DNA from: Lachnospiraceae bacterium NSJ-143
GTDB lineage: Bacteria > Bacillota > Clostridia > Lachnospirales > Anaerotignaceae
Assembly: GCA_022867625.1 (NCBI GenBank)
Contig: JALIFM010000001.1
Span: 372,001 to 436,000 of the forward strand
Length of the DNA: 64,000 nucleotides
Direction: 5' to 3'
Positions 1-8,754 of the stretch are shown in pieces; the stretch's first letter is position 1; every line of letters starts with the position of its first letter. The notes below the pieces were generated by a model. That model ran no database searches, was not told the DNA's origin, and worked only from the letters and a program-made list of their open reading frames with translations. The translations under genes and the position numbers were made by a program.

Positions 1-1
1 A

Positions 2-730
2 GGCGGAAAAGTTATAAAGATAGGCGGTATGGCAAAGGGCAGCGGCATGATACACCCCAATATGGCCACAGTGCTTTCGTTTGTTACAACAGATATAAAC
101 ATATCACAGGAGCTTCTTCAGAAGGCGCTGTCAAGGGCCGTAAGGGAAACCTACAATATGATATCAGTGGACGGGGCCACAAGCACCAACGATATGGCGC
201 TCATTATGGCTAACGGGCTTGCCGGAAACGTGGAGATAACTGAGGAAAACGAGTTTTACGAGGCGTTTTACAGGGCGCTGCTGTTTATACATGAAAAGTT
301 TGCAAGGGATATAATTCACGACGGTGAAGGGGCGTCAAAATTTATACAGGTTGACCTTGCCGGAGCCAGAACGGAGGAGGACGCCCGCGTACTTGCAAAG
401 GCGATAGTTACAAACGACCTTGTAAAAACCGCCATGTACGGTGAGGACGCCAACTGGGGAAGGATAGCGGCGGCCATGGGGGCAAGCGGCGGATATTTTG
501 ACCCGTCAAAGCTTAAGGTTGAGATGAGCAGTGAAAACGGGCGGATACTGCTTATGGATAACGGCGAGCCGGTCAGCTTTGATGAAAACCTCGCCTCAGA
601 AATATTAAGCCACAGGGATATTTATATAACAATTGTACTGTGTGACGGAAAGTATAAGGCCAGAAGCTACGGCTGTGATTTGGGGCACGAGTATATAAGA
701 ATAAACGGAGAGTACAGGTCGCACTCTTAA
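2..730 (+). CDS. argJ: ArgJ, bifunctional ornithine acetyltransferase / N-acetylglutamate synthase (first copy, 5' end outside window)
   Basis: The reading frame is open from base 2 and continues upstream of the window, so only the C-terminal 242 residues are seen. ArgJ recycles the acetyl group from N-acetylornithine to glutamate in arginine biosynthesis. The fragment begins just before the autocleavage region. The conserved AT dipeptide, with the Thr codon at 68-70, becomes the beta-chain N-terminal nucleophile. The GEDANWGR and RINGEYR blocks near the C-terminus are family hallmarks. A second, complete argJ follows 75 bp downstream and is about half identical over the shared part by eye. 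Two argJ genes in tandem is unusual. Which copy is the housekeeping enzyme cannot be told from this fragment. No frameshift or stop is visible. Confidence 0.93.
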   Translation, partial: GGKVIKIGGMAKGSGMIHPNMATVLSFVTTDINISQELLQKALSRAVRETYNMISVDGATSTNDMALIMANGLAGNVEITEENEFYEAFYRALLFIHEKFARDIIHDGEGASKFIQVDLAGARTEEDARVLAKAIVTNDLVKTAMYGEDANWGRIAAAMGASGGYFDPSKLKVEMSSENGRILLMDNGEPVSFDENLASEILSHRDIYITIVLCDGKYKARSYGCDLGHEYIRINGEYRSHS

Positions 731-805
731 ATATATATGGAATAATATAGAAGCCTTCAGAACGGAAGGAATTTTGAATTACAGCGCTTGAATGGAGGAA
801 TAAAT

Positions 806-2035
806 ATGAATGTTATAGAAGGTTCGGTTACGGCGGCTAAAGGCTACAGGGCCGCAGGAGCCGCTGTGGGAGTAAAGGGAAAGGTTACGGAAAAAAAGGA
901 TTTGGCTCTTATTGTAAGCGATGTGCCGGCAAACGCGGCAGCGGCGTTTACAACAAATGTTGTCAAAGCTGCTTCTGTTATGAGAAACATGAGAATTATG
1001 GAAAGCGGAGTCAAAATTAACGCTGTAGCAGCAAACAGCGGCAATGCCAATGCCTGCACCGGCAGCGAGGGAGTAAAAAGCAATAAGGAAATGGCAGAAT
1101 GTCTTGCTGAACTTCTTGGGGTTGAAGGCGATACAGTGCTTACGGCGTCGACTGGGGTTATAGGAGCGGTTTTTCCTATTGAGACAATTAAAAAGGGCAT
1201 TAAGGATACATTCCCCAAACTGGGCTATACAAGAAATGACGCTCTTATGGCGGCTGAGGCTATAATGACAACCGATACATATTCTAAGGAAGTGGCGGTC
1301 GAGTTTGAGCTTGGCGGCAAGACAGTGCGCATGGGAGGCATGGCAAAGGGCAGCGGCATGATTTGCCCTAATATGGCCACAATGCTGAGCTTTATAACAA
1401 CCGATGCCAATATTTCATCTGAGCTTTTAAATAAGGCTCTGAAGGAGGATATAAAGTCCACATACAACATGGTTTCTGTAGACGGGGATACAAGCACTAA
1501 CGACACAGTTGTGGTGCTGGCAAACGGAATGGCACAGAACGAACCGGTAATGGAGGAAGGCGCGGATTATGAGACTTTTAAGCAGGCGCTGCATTATGTA
1601 AACGAGAGGCTTGCCAAAAACCTTGTCCGTGACGGTGAGGGTGCCACCAAGTTTATGGAGGTAAATGTGAAGGGCGCCAAAACCTGTGAGGACGCCAAAA
1701 CAATAGCCAAATCGGTAGTAAAGAGCAGTCTTTTTAAGGCGGCAGTATTTGGAGAAGATGCAAACTGGGGCCGTGTGCTCTGTGCTATGGGTTACAGCGG
1801 AGTGGATTTTGACCCTCAGAGGGTAGACATAGTTTTTGCAAGCTCGGCAGGCGAGATACTGCTTATGGATAACGGCACGCCGGTTGTTTTTGACGAGGAC
1901 AGGGCAAAAACAATACTCAGCGAAAAGGAAATACAGGTAAACATAAAGATTTCTGAGGGAAGCGCAGAGGCAACAGCATGGGGCTGTGACTTAAGCTATG
2001 ATTATGTGAGAATAAACGGTGATTACCGTTCGTAA
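806..2035 (+). CDS. argJ: ArgJ, bifunctional ornithine acetyltransferase / N-acetylglutamate synthase (second copy)
   Basis: This complete gene encodes 409 aa, the usual ArgJ length. It catalyses acetyl transfer between N-acetylornithine and glutamate, and in bifunctional forms also acetyl-CoA-dependent N-acetylglutamate synthesis. Thr192, in the conserved NMAT-ML context, is the expected autocleavage nucleophile that yields alpha and beta chains. Further hallmarks are TASTGVIG near residue 112, KGSGM before the cleavage site and GEDANWGR near 310. The ATG at 806 is preferred over an in-frame TTG at 788 because GGAGG at 794-798 lies correctly before it. It is followed 16 bp later by argB. It is a diverged paralogue of the copy just upstream rather than a recent duplicate, judging by many substitutions. 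Confidence 0.96.
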   Translation: MNVIEGSVTAAKGYRAAGAAVGVKGKVTEKKDLALIVSDVPANAAAAFTTNVVKAASVMRNMRIMESGVKINAVAANSGNANACTGSEGVKSNKEMAECLAELLGVEGDTVLTASTGVIGAVFPIETIKKGIKDTFPKLGYTRNDALMAAEAIMTTDTYSKEVAVEFELGGKTVRMGGMAKGSGMICPNMATMLSFITTDANISSELLNKALKEDIKSTYNMVSVDGDTSTNDTVVVLANGMAQNEPVMEEGADYETFKQALHYVNERLAKNLVRDGEGATKFMEVNVKGAKTCEDAKTIAKSVVKSSLFKAAVFGEDANWGRVLCAMGYSGVDFDPQRVDIVFASSAGEILLMDNGTPVVFDEDRAKTILSEKEIQVNIKISEGSAEATAWGCDLSYDYVRINGDYRS

Positions 2036-2051
2036 ACAGGAGATGTAAAAA

Positions 2052-2924
2052 ATGGTCAGCATGGACGCAAATATTAAAAAGGCGCAGATACTTACTGAGG
2101 CTCTGCCTTTTATAAAGAAATTCAGCAACAAAACGGTTGTAATCAAATACGGCGGAAGCGCGCTTATAAACCCTGAGATTAAGGACACTATTATCAAGGA
2201 TATAGTGCTTATGAAGCTTGTAGGCATGAAACCGGTGATTGTACACGGCGGCGGCCCGGATATAAGCTCATTCCTTAAAAAGCTCAATATTGAGAGCAAA
2301 TTTGTAAACGGGCTCAGGGTTACAAGCGCTGAAACTATGGAAGTGGCCGAAATGGTGCTTGCCGGAAAAATAAATAAGCAGATAGTTACCGAAATTGAGC
2401 TTCATGGCGTAAAGGCTGTGGGCATAAGCGGCAAGGACGGGGATACCGTAAGGGCTAAAAAAATTGAAAAGGACGGAGTCGACTATGGTTTTGTCGGCAG
2501 TGTTGAAAGTGTCGACCCGACTCTTGTAAAGACGCTTATAGACAATGACATTATACCTGTAATAGCGCCTATAGGAAAGGACGGCACAGGCCAGAGCTAT
2601 AATATAAACGCGGATTACATGGCGGTAGCCATAGCCGGAAGCCTTGAGGCGGAAAAGCTTGTTTTTCTTACTGATGTGGCGGGAGTGCTGAAAGACGTAA
2701 ACAACCCTGATTCACTTATGAGCTTTATGAAGGCAAGCGAGGTAAAGGGCTATATTGAAAACGGCACTATATCGGGCGGTATGATACCGAAGGTCGAGTG
2801 CTGTATGGCGGCGGTTGAAAAGGGAGTAAACAACGTACATATATTAGACGGGCGGGTTGAGCACTGCCTTATACTTGAGCTCTTTACAACAGCCGGAATT
2901 GGTACTATGATTGAGAACAAATAA
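2052..2924 (+). CDS. argB: Acetylglutamate kinase
   Basis: ArgB (290 aa) phosphorylates N-acetylglutamate, the second step of the acetylated arginine pathway. The amino acid kinase fold is clear. The KYGGSA phosphate-binding motif is near residue 28, the glycine-rich VHGGGPDI near 61, a second substrate loop VGISGKDGD near 121, and the C-terminal GMIPKVECC block near 236. The start at 2052 has AGGAG about 9 bp upstream. An ATG nine bases further in is possible but is poorly spaced. It lies between argJ and argD in one operon. No frameshift or missing motif is seen. Confidence 0.96.
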   Translation: MVSMDANIKKAQILTEALPFIKKFSNKTVVIKYGGSALINPEIKDTIIKDIVLMKLVGMKPVIVHGGGPDISSFLKKLNIESKFVNGLRVTSAETMEVAEMVLAGKINKQIVTEIELHGVKAVGISGKDGDTVRAKKIEKDGVDYGFVGSVESVDPTLVKTLIDNDIIPVIAPIGKDGTGQSYNINADYMAVAIAGSLEAEKLVFLTDVAGVLKDVNNPDSLMSFMKASEVKGYIENGTISGGMIPKVECCMAAVEKGVNNVHILDGRVEHCLILELFTTAGIGTMIENK

Positions 2925-2944
2925 AGTGAAAGAAGGATTTTTAA

Positions 2945-4144
2945 ATGAACGAGACACAGAAGCTTGCCGAAAGGGGAAGCAAAGTTATAATGAATACATA
3001 CAGCCGTTTTCCTATAGCCTTTGACCATGGCGAAGGGATGTATGTGTGGGATATGGACGGAAAAAAATATCTGGATTTTGTGGCCGGCATAGCTGTAAAC
3101 TCACTTGGCTACAGCAACAGAAAGCTTGGCAAAATGATAGCGGACCAGAGCATGAGGCTTATGCATGTTTCAAACCTGTATTATACAGAGCCGCAGATAA
3201 CACTTGCGGAAATGCTCTGCCAGAACAGCTGTTTTGACAAGGTTTTCTTCTGCAACAGCGGAGCTGAGACAATAGAAGCTGCGCTTAAAATAGCCAGAAA
3301 GTACGCTGTAATGAAGGGCAAACCGGGCAGGGATATTATAGCCATGGAAAAATCATTCCATGGCCGCACTTACGGCGCTGTTACTGCCACGGGGCAGGAC
3401 AAATACCATAAGGGCCTTGACCCGATGCTGCCGGGAATAAAGCATGTGCCGTTTAATGATTTTGAGGCTCTTAAAAACGCTGTGGATGAAAATACCTGCG
3501 CCATACTTATGGAGCCTGTGCAGGGCGAGGGCGGAATAAGGCCGGCTGAGAGCCAGTATCTTAAAGCTGTGAGGGCTCTTTGCGACGAAAAAGATATTGT
3601 ACTGCTTTTTGACGAGGTTCAGTGTGGAGTTGGAAGAACAGGATACCTTTTTGCTTATCAGGCATATGGAGTTGAGCCGGACGGAGCCTGTTTTGCCAAA
3701 GGCCTTGCCGGAGGAGTGCCTATAGGGGCGTTTATGGCTAAGGACAGCCTTGCAGAGGCATTTAAACCGGGAGACCACGCGTCTACATTCGGAGGAAACC
3801 CCTTTGCTACCGCCTGCGGCACAGTTGTTATGGACGAGCTTTTAAACGGCGGAATACTTGAGAATGTTAAAAAACAGGGAAGCCTGCTTACCCAAAAGCT
3901 TATGGAGCTTAAGAAAAAGCACAAAATTATCGCCGATGTACGCGGCATTGGCCTTATACAGGGAATAGAGCTTACAATTCCGGCAGGGGATGTAATTGCC
4001 GACTGTATACAGAACGGGCTTCTGCTTGTAGGGGCAGGAGCAAATGTAATACGTTTTGTTCCAGCTCTTATTGTGTCAGAAAAAGAGATTAACGAGGCTG
4101 TGGAGATACTTGACAGATGCCTTTGTGAAGCTGAGAAGAAATAA
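2945..4144 (+). CDS. argD: Acetylornithine aminotransferase
   Basis: This 399-aa class-III PLP aminotransferase converts N-acetylglutamate semialdehyde to N-acetylornithine. The CNSGAET motif near residue 103 and FDEVQCGVGRTG near 223 bind PLP. The Schiff-base lysine is K252 in the CFAKGLAGG context. The THASTFGGNP block near 280 contacts the cofactor phosphate. It follows argB by 20 bp and ends the arginine run in the window. No clear terminator is seen after it. Length and motifs match ArgD better than ornithine or GABA aminotransferases, mainly because of the operon context. Confidence 0.95.
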   Translation: MNETQKLAERGSKVIMNTYSRFPIAFDHGEGMYVWDMDGKKYLDFVAGIAVNSLGYSNRKLGKMIADQSMRLMHVSNLYYTEPQITLAEMLCQNSCFDKVFFCNSGAETIEAALKIARKYAVMKGKPGRDIIAMEKSFHGRTYGAVTATGQDKYHKGLDPMLPGIKHVPFNDFEALKNAVDENTCAILMEPVQGEGGIRPAESQYLKAVRALCDEKDIVLLFDEVQCGVGRTGYLFAYQAYGVEPDGACFAKGLAGGVPIGAFMAKDSLAEAFKPGDHASTFGGNPFATACGTVVMDELLNGGILENVKKQGSLLTQKLMELKKKHKIIADVRGIGLIQGIELTIPAGDVIADCIQNGLLLVGAGANVIRFVPALIVSEKEINEAVEILDRCLCEAEKK

Positions 4145-4191
4145 ATTAAATTTACTTAAGATAAAATCAATTAGCAATGGAGCTGATTTAA

Positions 4192-4659
4192 ATGCCGATT
4201 ACATACAGAAAAGCCGATATTGACGATTTGGAGATACTGGTAAAGACAAGGCTTGACATTCTGAAGGTAATAAACAATCTGGGTGAAAACGAGGATATGA
4301 CAGAATTTGAGAGTCAGACTGCTGACTATTACAGAAGCTCCCTTCTAAATGGCAGCCACGCGGCGTACCTTGTATTTGACGGGGATAAATTTATCGGCGC
4401 AGGAGGAATTGACTTTTACCGGGTTATGCCGTCATTTCATAATCCCACAGGAAAAACTTCGTTTATAATGAATATATATACCCACCCGGACTACCGGAGG
4501 ACAGGAATAGGCTATAAGGTGCTGGATTTGCTTGTGGCTGAGTCAAAGAGCCGCGGTGTTTATAATATAACATTGGATTCGACTAAAATGGGCAGGCCGC
4601 TGTATGAAAAGTATGGCTTTGTAAAGCTTGACGACTATATGGAGCTGCCGCAGAATTGA
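4192..4659 (+). CDS. GNAT family N-acetyltransferase
   Basis: A 155-aa single-domain GNAT protein. The acetyl-CoA pyrophosphate loop is the YRRTGIGYKVL segment near residue 103, after the beta-4 strand containing FIMNIYTHPDY. The C-terminal YEKYGF motif is typical of the fold. The substrate cannot be read from the sequence. It lies 47 bp after argD and could be co-transcribed with the arginine genes, but that does not establish an arginine-related function. The ATG at 4192 has a GGAG ribosome binding site about 10 bp upstream. Confidence 0.85.
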   Translation: MPITYRKADIDDLEILVKTRLDILKVINNLGENEDMTEFESQTADYYRSSLLNGSHAAYLVFDGDKFIGAGGIDFYRVMPSFHNPTGKTSFIMNIYTHPDYRRTGIGYKVLDLLVAESKSRGVYNITLDSTKMGRPLYEKYGFVKLDDYMELPQN

Positions 4660-4858
4660 AAAGGAGTTTTATAAGCTTGACAGACGGTTTTGTTTGTAAG
4701 ATTTAATACAGATTACATGTATTTTTGTATATATGAACAATGTTTCCGGCTTTGCGGCCAAACCCTTTGATTTTTAATGTGTCCGGTGGTATTATAAAAT
4801 AAATTTTATCCGTGTGTTTGCCAAACAGCGGAAAATTCAAATCCGGAGGTGTCTGAAA

Positions 4859-5746
4859 ATGAGACTTGTTACATATTCCCAAAATGGTAAGGAATACATA
4901 GGTGCGGTTACGCCCTGCGGTACAAAGGTTTTGCCGCTGCATGAGAATGGGTTTCCGTATAAGGACATGAATGACCTTATAATGAATATAACAGATGTTG
5001 AAAAGCAGGCTTTATCATCGCTTGTAAAAAGCGGTATAGGCAACGGAATAATCTCTGTTGGCAGGGTAAAGCTTGAGGCCCCTATACCAGAGCCGAGGCA
5101 GGATATTGTATGCCTTGGAATTAACTATTGGGCGCACGCTGAGGAATCGGTGAGATACAAAAAAGAGGCATTCGACGGCGACAGGAAATTTCCGGTCTAT
5201 TTTTCAAAAAGGGTAGACAGGGCGGTTGCCGACGGGGACTGCATACCAAGCCACAGCGATATAATATCCACTCTTGACTATGAGGCGGAGCTTGCGGTTA
5301 TAATTGGAAAAGACGCAAGAAATGTGTCTAAGGAAGATGCCTTTGACTATGTTTTTGGCTACACAGTTATAAACGACGTTACTGCCAGAGAGCTTCAGAC
5401 AAGACATAAGCAATGGACATTCGGCAAGGGCCTTGACGGGTTTGCGCCTATGGGTCCTTGGATTGTTACAGCAGACGAGATACCGGCGCCTCCTGTGCTT
5501 ACTATTAAATCGTTTGTAAACGGTGAGCCGAGACAGAACGGACGCACGGATATGTTTATACACGACATAGCCTATGTTATAAATGAGCTTTCACAGGGAA
5601 TGACACTTAAAGCAGGAACAATAATAGCTACAGGCACACCGGCGGGAGTTGGAATGGGCTTTGTGCCGCCTAAGTTTCTTAAGGAAGGCGATGTTGTTGT
5701 CTGTGAGATTGAAGGAATAGGAAAGATAACAAACACAGTTAAATAA
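4859..5746 (+). CDS. Fumarylacetoacetate hydrolase (FAH) family protein
   Basis: This 295-aa protein has the FAH fold. A short N-terminal domain (about 1-75) precedes the catalytic domain. The acidic metal-binding residues lie in the DYEAELAV segment and in GYTVINDVTAREL. FGKGLDGFAPMGPW and the ATGTPAGVG loop near the C-terminus complete the active-site outline. Family members hydrolyse, decarboxylate or isomerise small diketo or hydroxy acids, and the substrate here is unknown. The ATG at 4859 follows CCGGAGGTG. An in-frame start 45 bases upstream lacks a ribosome binding site. A strong terminator follows, and the neighbouring LysR gene converges on it. Confidence 0.88.
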   Translation: MRLVTYSQNGKEYIGAVTPCGTKVLPLHENGFPYKDMNDLIMNITDVEKQALSSLVKSGIGNGIISVGRVKLEAPIPEPRQDIVCLGINYWAHAEESVRYKKEAFDGDRKFPVYFSKRVDRAVADGDCIPSHSDIISTLDYEAELAVIIGKDARNVSKEDAFDYVFGYTVINDVTARELQTRHKQWTFGKGLDGFAPMGPWIVTADEIPAPPVLTIKSFVNGEPRQNGRTDMFIHDIAYVINELSQGMTLKAGTIIATGTPAGVGMGFVPPKFLKEGDVVVCEIEGIGKITNTVK

Positions 5747-5760
5747 ATATGAATATAGAA

Positions 5761-5789
5761 AATCCGCGGGTTTTACCTGCGGATTTTTT
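5761..5789 (+). terminator. Rho-independent terminator after the FAH-family gene
   Basis: An 11-bp stem with one wobble pair and a 4-nt loop is followed by TTTTTT. The opposite strand also ends in a T-rich run, so it may serve the converging LysR gene too. Confidence 0.85.
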
Positions 5790-5829
5790 ATTGATTAACG
5801 CCTTATAAGAAATGAGTTTATAAAGAATA

Positions 5830-6729
5830 TCAGATATAAATTTCTATGCCCATATGGGCCATTTTGGACAGATGCTCTCTTAGACATTCCAAAAAGCAGG
5901 ACACAAGGCATTCTTTTGAGTCATCCGGCACATACAGGCAATTAGTCACACGGTTTGGAACGCTGAATGAGATAGGCCGCTTTTCTATTGACGGGTTTTT
6001 TGTAAGGCCATAAGCGGCGCTTGCAGGCACTACAGCCCAGTTGTTTGGCTTTGCAAGAAAAAATTCAAGCTGGCTCATAATCTGAAGCTGTATCTGCGGG
6101 TGCCTTTTGTTTCCGAAAATTTCATCATGCCACTGCATAAAAGTTTCAAACCATGGTATATAAATTTCGTTTTTCACATCAAGGTCAGATAACCCCACAG
6201 TGGAGGGAAAGGACGAGAGCGAGGAGCAGACAAATATCATAGGCTCAGAAAACGCCTTAAATGTAATCACCTTTTTTGACTCTCTCCTGCTTACTGTAAA
6301 GGACAGGTCTGTAAGGCCCGCCTCCATGCTCACATAAGCCGGATGTGATTCCATATCCTGTATCTCAAGTATAATGTTTGGCATTCTGTACATGAACTGT
6401 TCGTATACAGGCGTAAAAAGATATGTGCCCATACTGTCTATAGAGGATACCCTGAGCTTGGGCGGCCTGCTTTTGATTCCAACAGACATCATCTCATTAA
6501 CTATTTCCTGATATTTTAAAGCCAGCTCAAGAAATTTATGGCCTTCCTCTGTCAATGTTATATTGCGGGAGCCTTTAGAACGGGTAAACAGCGGACAGCC
6601 TATCTTTTCTTCAAGGGTTTTGATTTTTGTGCTGAGCGAGGACTGACTGATATAAAATTTTTCAGCCGCCTTTGATATGTTTTTGTATTCGCACACAGCA
6701 ATAAATGCTTCAATTTCTGCGTTTGTCAT
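5830..6729 (-). CDS. LysR family transcriptional regulator
   Basis: This 299-aa protein has the LysR architecture. The N-terminal winged helix-turn-helix (residues about 3-62, with the typical FYISQSSLSTKIKTLEEKIG stretch) is followed by a LysR-substrate effector domain from about residue 88 onward. LysR proteins are usually encoded next to their targets. The gene lies 57 bp downstream of the YoaP-type GNAT gene on the same strand, so the two may be co-transcribed. On its other side it converges with the FAH-family hydrolase. The inducer and targets are unknown. Confidence 0.9.
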   Translation of the reverse strand: MTNAEIEAFIAVCEYKNISKAAEKFYISQSSLSTKIKTLEEKIGCPLFTRSKGSRNITLTEEGHKFLELALKYQEIVNEMMSVGIKSRPPKLRVSSIDSMGTYLFTPVYEQFMYRMPNIILEIQDMESHPAYVSMEAGLTDLSFTVSRRESKKVITFKAFSEPMIFVCSSLSSFPSTVGLSDLDVKNEIYIPWFETFMQWHDEIFGNKRHPQIQLQIMSQLEFFLAKPNNWAVVPASAAYGLTKNPSIEKRPISFSVPNRVTNCLYVPDDSKECLVSCFLECLREHLSKMAHMGIEIYI

Positions 6730-6786
6730 TAGTATTTCACCAGCCCGGTTTAAGTTTAGTGGTTTAACAGAATGTAAAAAGCTGCA

Positions 6787-7542
6787 TTAAAGCCCCATGT
6801 CGTTAAGCAGCTTTATAAATTTTTTGTCGGAAAGTATTTCGTGGGTTACAAAACCGCCGTTGTAAAACAGGCTGTATGTTGTAAACGGTACAGGCGAGGA
6901 CTGCGCCTTAAGGCATGTGTCAAAATGTTCGGCCCTAAACTGCACGCCTCTTTTTTTGGCTATGGCTTCAACTACAGGAACATACTTGGCGGTAAATGGG
7001 CATTGGCTTGTGTAATAAAGCACAAAGCCGGTGTCATTTGTGCGAGCGTCCTTTGCGCACGGCCTGAATTTTGGAATCTCATGGCCTTCGCCGAAAGGGA
7101 GGTACATAAGCTCAAAATACGGGTTTGCAGTGTCAGCCACTCTAAAGCCTTTGTAAGCAAGATATTTGGGGTCAGAAAGAAAGGCCAGCTTTTTTGGAGA
7201 CGACAGTATGACAAGCCCATTTTTGTTTTTTGCCTTGCTGTCGTTAATACATTCCTCCAAAAGCAGGTTTGAATAGCCCTGACCTTTAAATTTGCCGGAT
7301 ACCCAAAGGCAGTCTATATACATGTATCCGTCTGCCTGTATAGGCGCCCATGCGTTTTCAGCCGGTATATACTCAATAAAGCATTTGCCCCTGACATCAC
7401 ATTTTTTAAACATAAGCCCTTCGGGCAGACGCTCGTTAAGCCACGCCTTTTTTGAGACCACCTGACAGTCCCTGTTGTTTGATATTGCACAGCAGATGTG
7501 TTCCTGTTCTAAATTTTCTCTGGTTAATGTTATAATTTCCAT
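6787..7542 (-). CDS. GNAT N-acetyltransferase with C-terminal YoaP domain
   Basis: This 251-aa protein has two parts. Residues about 1-145 are a GNAT domain, with the acetyl-CoA-binding segment VSGKFKGQGYSNLLLEEC near residue 82. The remainder resembles the YoaP domain, with a thioredoxin-like start (VLYYTSQCPF near residue 173) carrying a single cysteine instead of CxxC. The specific substrate is unknown. A well placed AGGAGG precedes the ATG on the minus strand. It is divergent from the EamA-type exporter, with a palindrome between them, and upstream of a LysR gene. An acetyltransferase next to an exporter and a regulator could be a detoxification set, which is only inference. Confidence 0.82.
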   Translation of the reverse strand: MEIITLTRENLEQEHICCAISNNRDCQVVSKKAWLNERLPEGLMFKKCDVRGKCFIEYIPAENAWAPIQADGYMYIDCLWVSGKFKGQGYSNLLLEECINDSKAKNKNGLVILSSPKKLAFLSDPKYLAYKGFRVADTANPYFELMYLPFGEGHEIPKFRPCAKDARTNDTGFVLYYTSQCPFTAKYVPVVEAIAKKRGVQFRAEHFDTCLKAQSSPVPFTTYSLFYNGGFVTHEILSDKKFIKLLNDMGL

Positions 7543-7604
7543 ATTTGGCCTCCTGTTTGGGTTAAAGCATGCTCGTTTTATGCCGTCTGTAAACTGCTTA
7601 AAAG

Positions 7605-7622
7605 TATTGAGTTAATTCAATA
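7605..7622. promoter_or_regulatory. Palindrome in the divergent intergenic region (operator candidate)
   Basis: TATTGA and TCAATA form a 6-bp inverted repeat around GTTAAT, in the AT-rich spacer between the divergent GNAT-YoaP and EamA transporter genes. A LysR-type operator is possible, but nothing identifies the binding protein. Confidence 0.3.
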
Positions 7623-7699
7623 TTATATATAAAATTATTGTATTTTACAATGATTTGAGCCAATGATAAAATAAGAAACATTCAGGGGGAGTGAGTTTT

Positions 7700-8629
7700 A
7701 TGAATTTATCAAATCCGGCTGTGCTTAACGGACTGGACATGTGCGACAGGACAAAAATACTGCCTGTTGCCGCCGTGTGCGCAGGCCAGACAATATGGGG
7801 CTTCAGCTATATATTCACAAAGGTGGCTATGGGGTACGCAAAGCCTGATGTTTTATTGTCAATAAGGTTTATACTGGCTTTTTTAATAATGAATATTATG
7901 TGCCTCACAGGAAAATTTAAAGTTTCAATTAAAGGCAAGCGGTTAAAGCCCCTTATAATGCTGGGTATTATGGAGCCGCTGTATTTCTACTTTGAAAGCT
8001 ATGGCATATTATATACCAACGCCATGTTTTCGGGCGTAATAATAGCCCTTGTGCCGGTTGTGTCAATACTGCTTGCAGTAATGTTTCTGAAGGAATACCC
8101 GACAAAACGGCAGGCTGTGTTCTGCCTTCTCCCTATAGCGGGCGTTATAGTAATAACTATATCCTCAAGCGCAATGGGTATTGTGCGTCCGCTTGGGGTA
8201 TTCCTGCTTATATTAACCTGCCTGACATCGGCCGGATACAAGATAGTAAACAGGAAATCGGCTGTGGAGTTTACAGCATTTGAAAGGACATATATAGTTT
8301 TGCTTGTCTCAAGCGTTGTATTTACGGTTTCAGCATTTGTATCGTTAAAAGGGGATATAAAGGAATACATAGAGCCGATTTTCCATCTGGAATTTGTAAT
8401 GGCAGTGCTTGCGCTTGTTGTATTCTGTTCGGTAATGGCCAACGTTTTTGTAAACTACGCCGCCGGCAGAATGTCTGTGGCAAAGCTTGCCACATTTGGT
8501 ACGCTTACAACTGTGTGGAGCATATTTGCTGGAGTGCTGTTTCTGGGAGAGCCTATAACTGTGGTTTCATTTATTGGTTCCATACTTATTTTAATCGGTA
8601 TATGGCAGGTTACAAAGGCGCAGGATTAG
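7700..8629 (+). CDS. DMT superfamily transporter (EamA family)
   Basis: This 309-aa membrane protein has two EamA repeats of about five transmembrane segments each. Segments start near residue 14 and the second repeat begins near 150. EamA proteins export amino acids, metabolites or drugs, and no substrate can be assigned. The ATG at 7700 is chosen because GGGGGA at 7685-7690 is about 9 bp upstream. A GTG at 7691 would abut that site. It is divergent from the GNAT-YoaP gene, and a terminator-like hairpin follows it. Confidence 0.88.
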   Translation: MNLSNPAVLNGLDMCDRTKILPVAAVCAGQTIWGFSYIFTKVAMGYAKPDVLLSIRFILAFLIMNIMCLTGKFKVSIKGKRLKPLIMLGIMEPLYFYFESYGILYTNAMFSGVIIALVPVVSILLAVMFLKEYPTKRQAVFCLLPIAGVIVITISSSAMGIVRPLGVFLLILTCLTSAGYKIVNRKSAVEFTAFERTYIVLLVSSVVFTVSAFVSLKGDIKEYIEPIFHLEFVMAVLALVVFCSVMANVFVNYAAGRMSVAKLATFGTLTTVWSIFAGVLFLGEPITVVSFIGSILILIGIWQVTKAQD

Positions 8630-8690
8630 TGTTTTTGGCTAAAGCATTGACAGTTTATTAAGCTGATTTTATAATTGATGTACAGGTATT

Positions 8691-8719
8691 GGGCGGGCGT
8701 ATAATATCGCCCGTCTTTT
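8691..8719 (+). terminator. Terminator-like hairpin after the EamA gene
   Basis: An 8-bp GC-rich stem with one wobble pair, a short AT loop and TCTTTT after the 3' arm. It lies about 60 bp past the stop codon. Confidence 0.65.
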
Positions 8720-8754
8720 GTATTGGAACGGGATAAATATTAGGAGGGCTGTAT

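Noticed and set aside
751-775. Short CCTTC/GAAGG hairpin between the two argJ genes as a terminator
   Set aside because: The stem is only 5 bp and the following T run is weak, so read-through is likely.
4677-4710. TTGACA upstream of the FAH-family gene
   Set aside because: No acceptable -10 box at 16-18 bp spacing.
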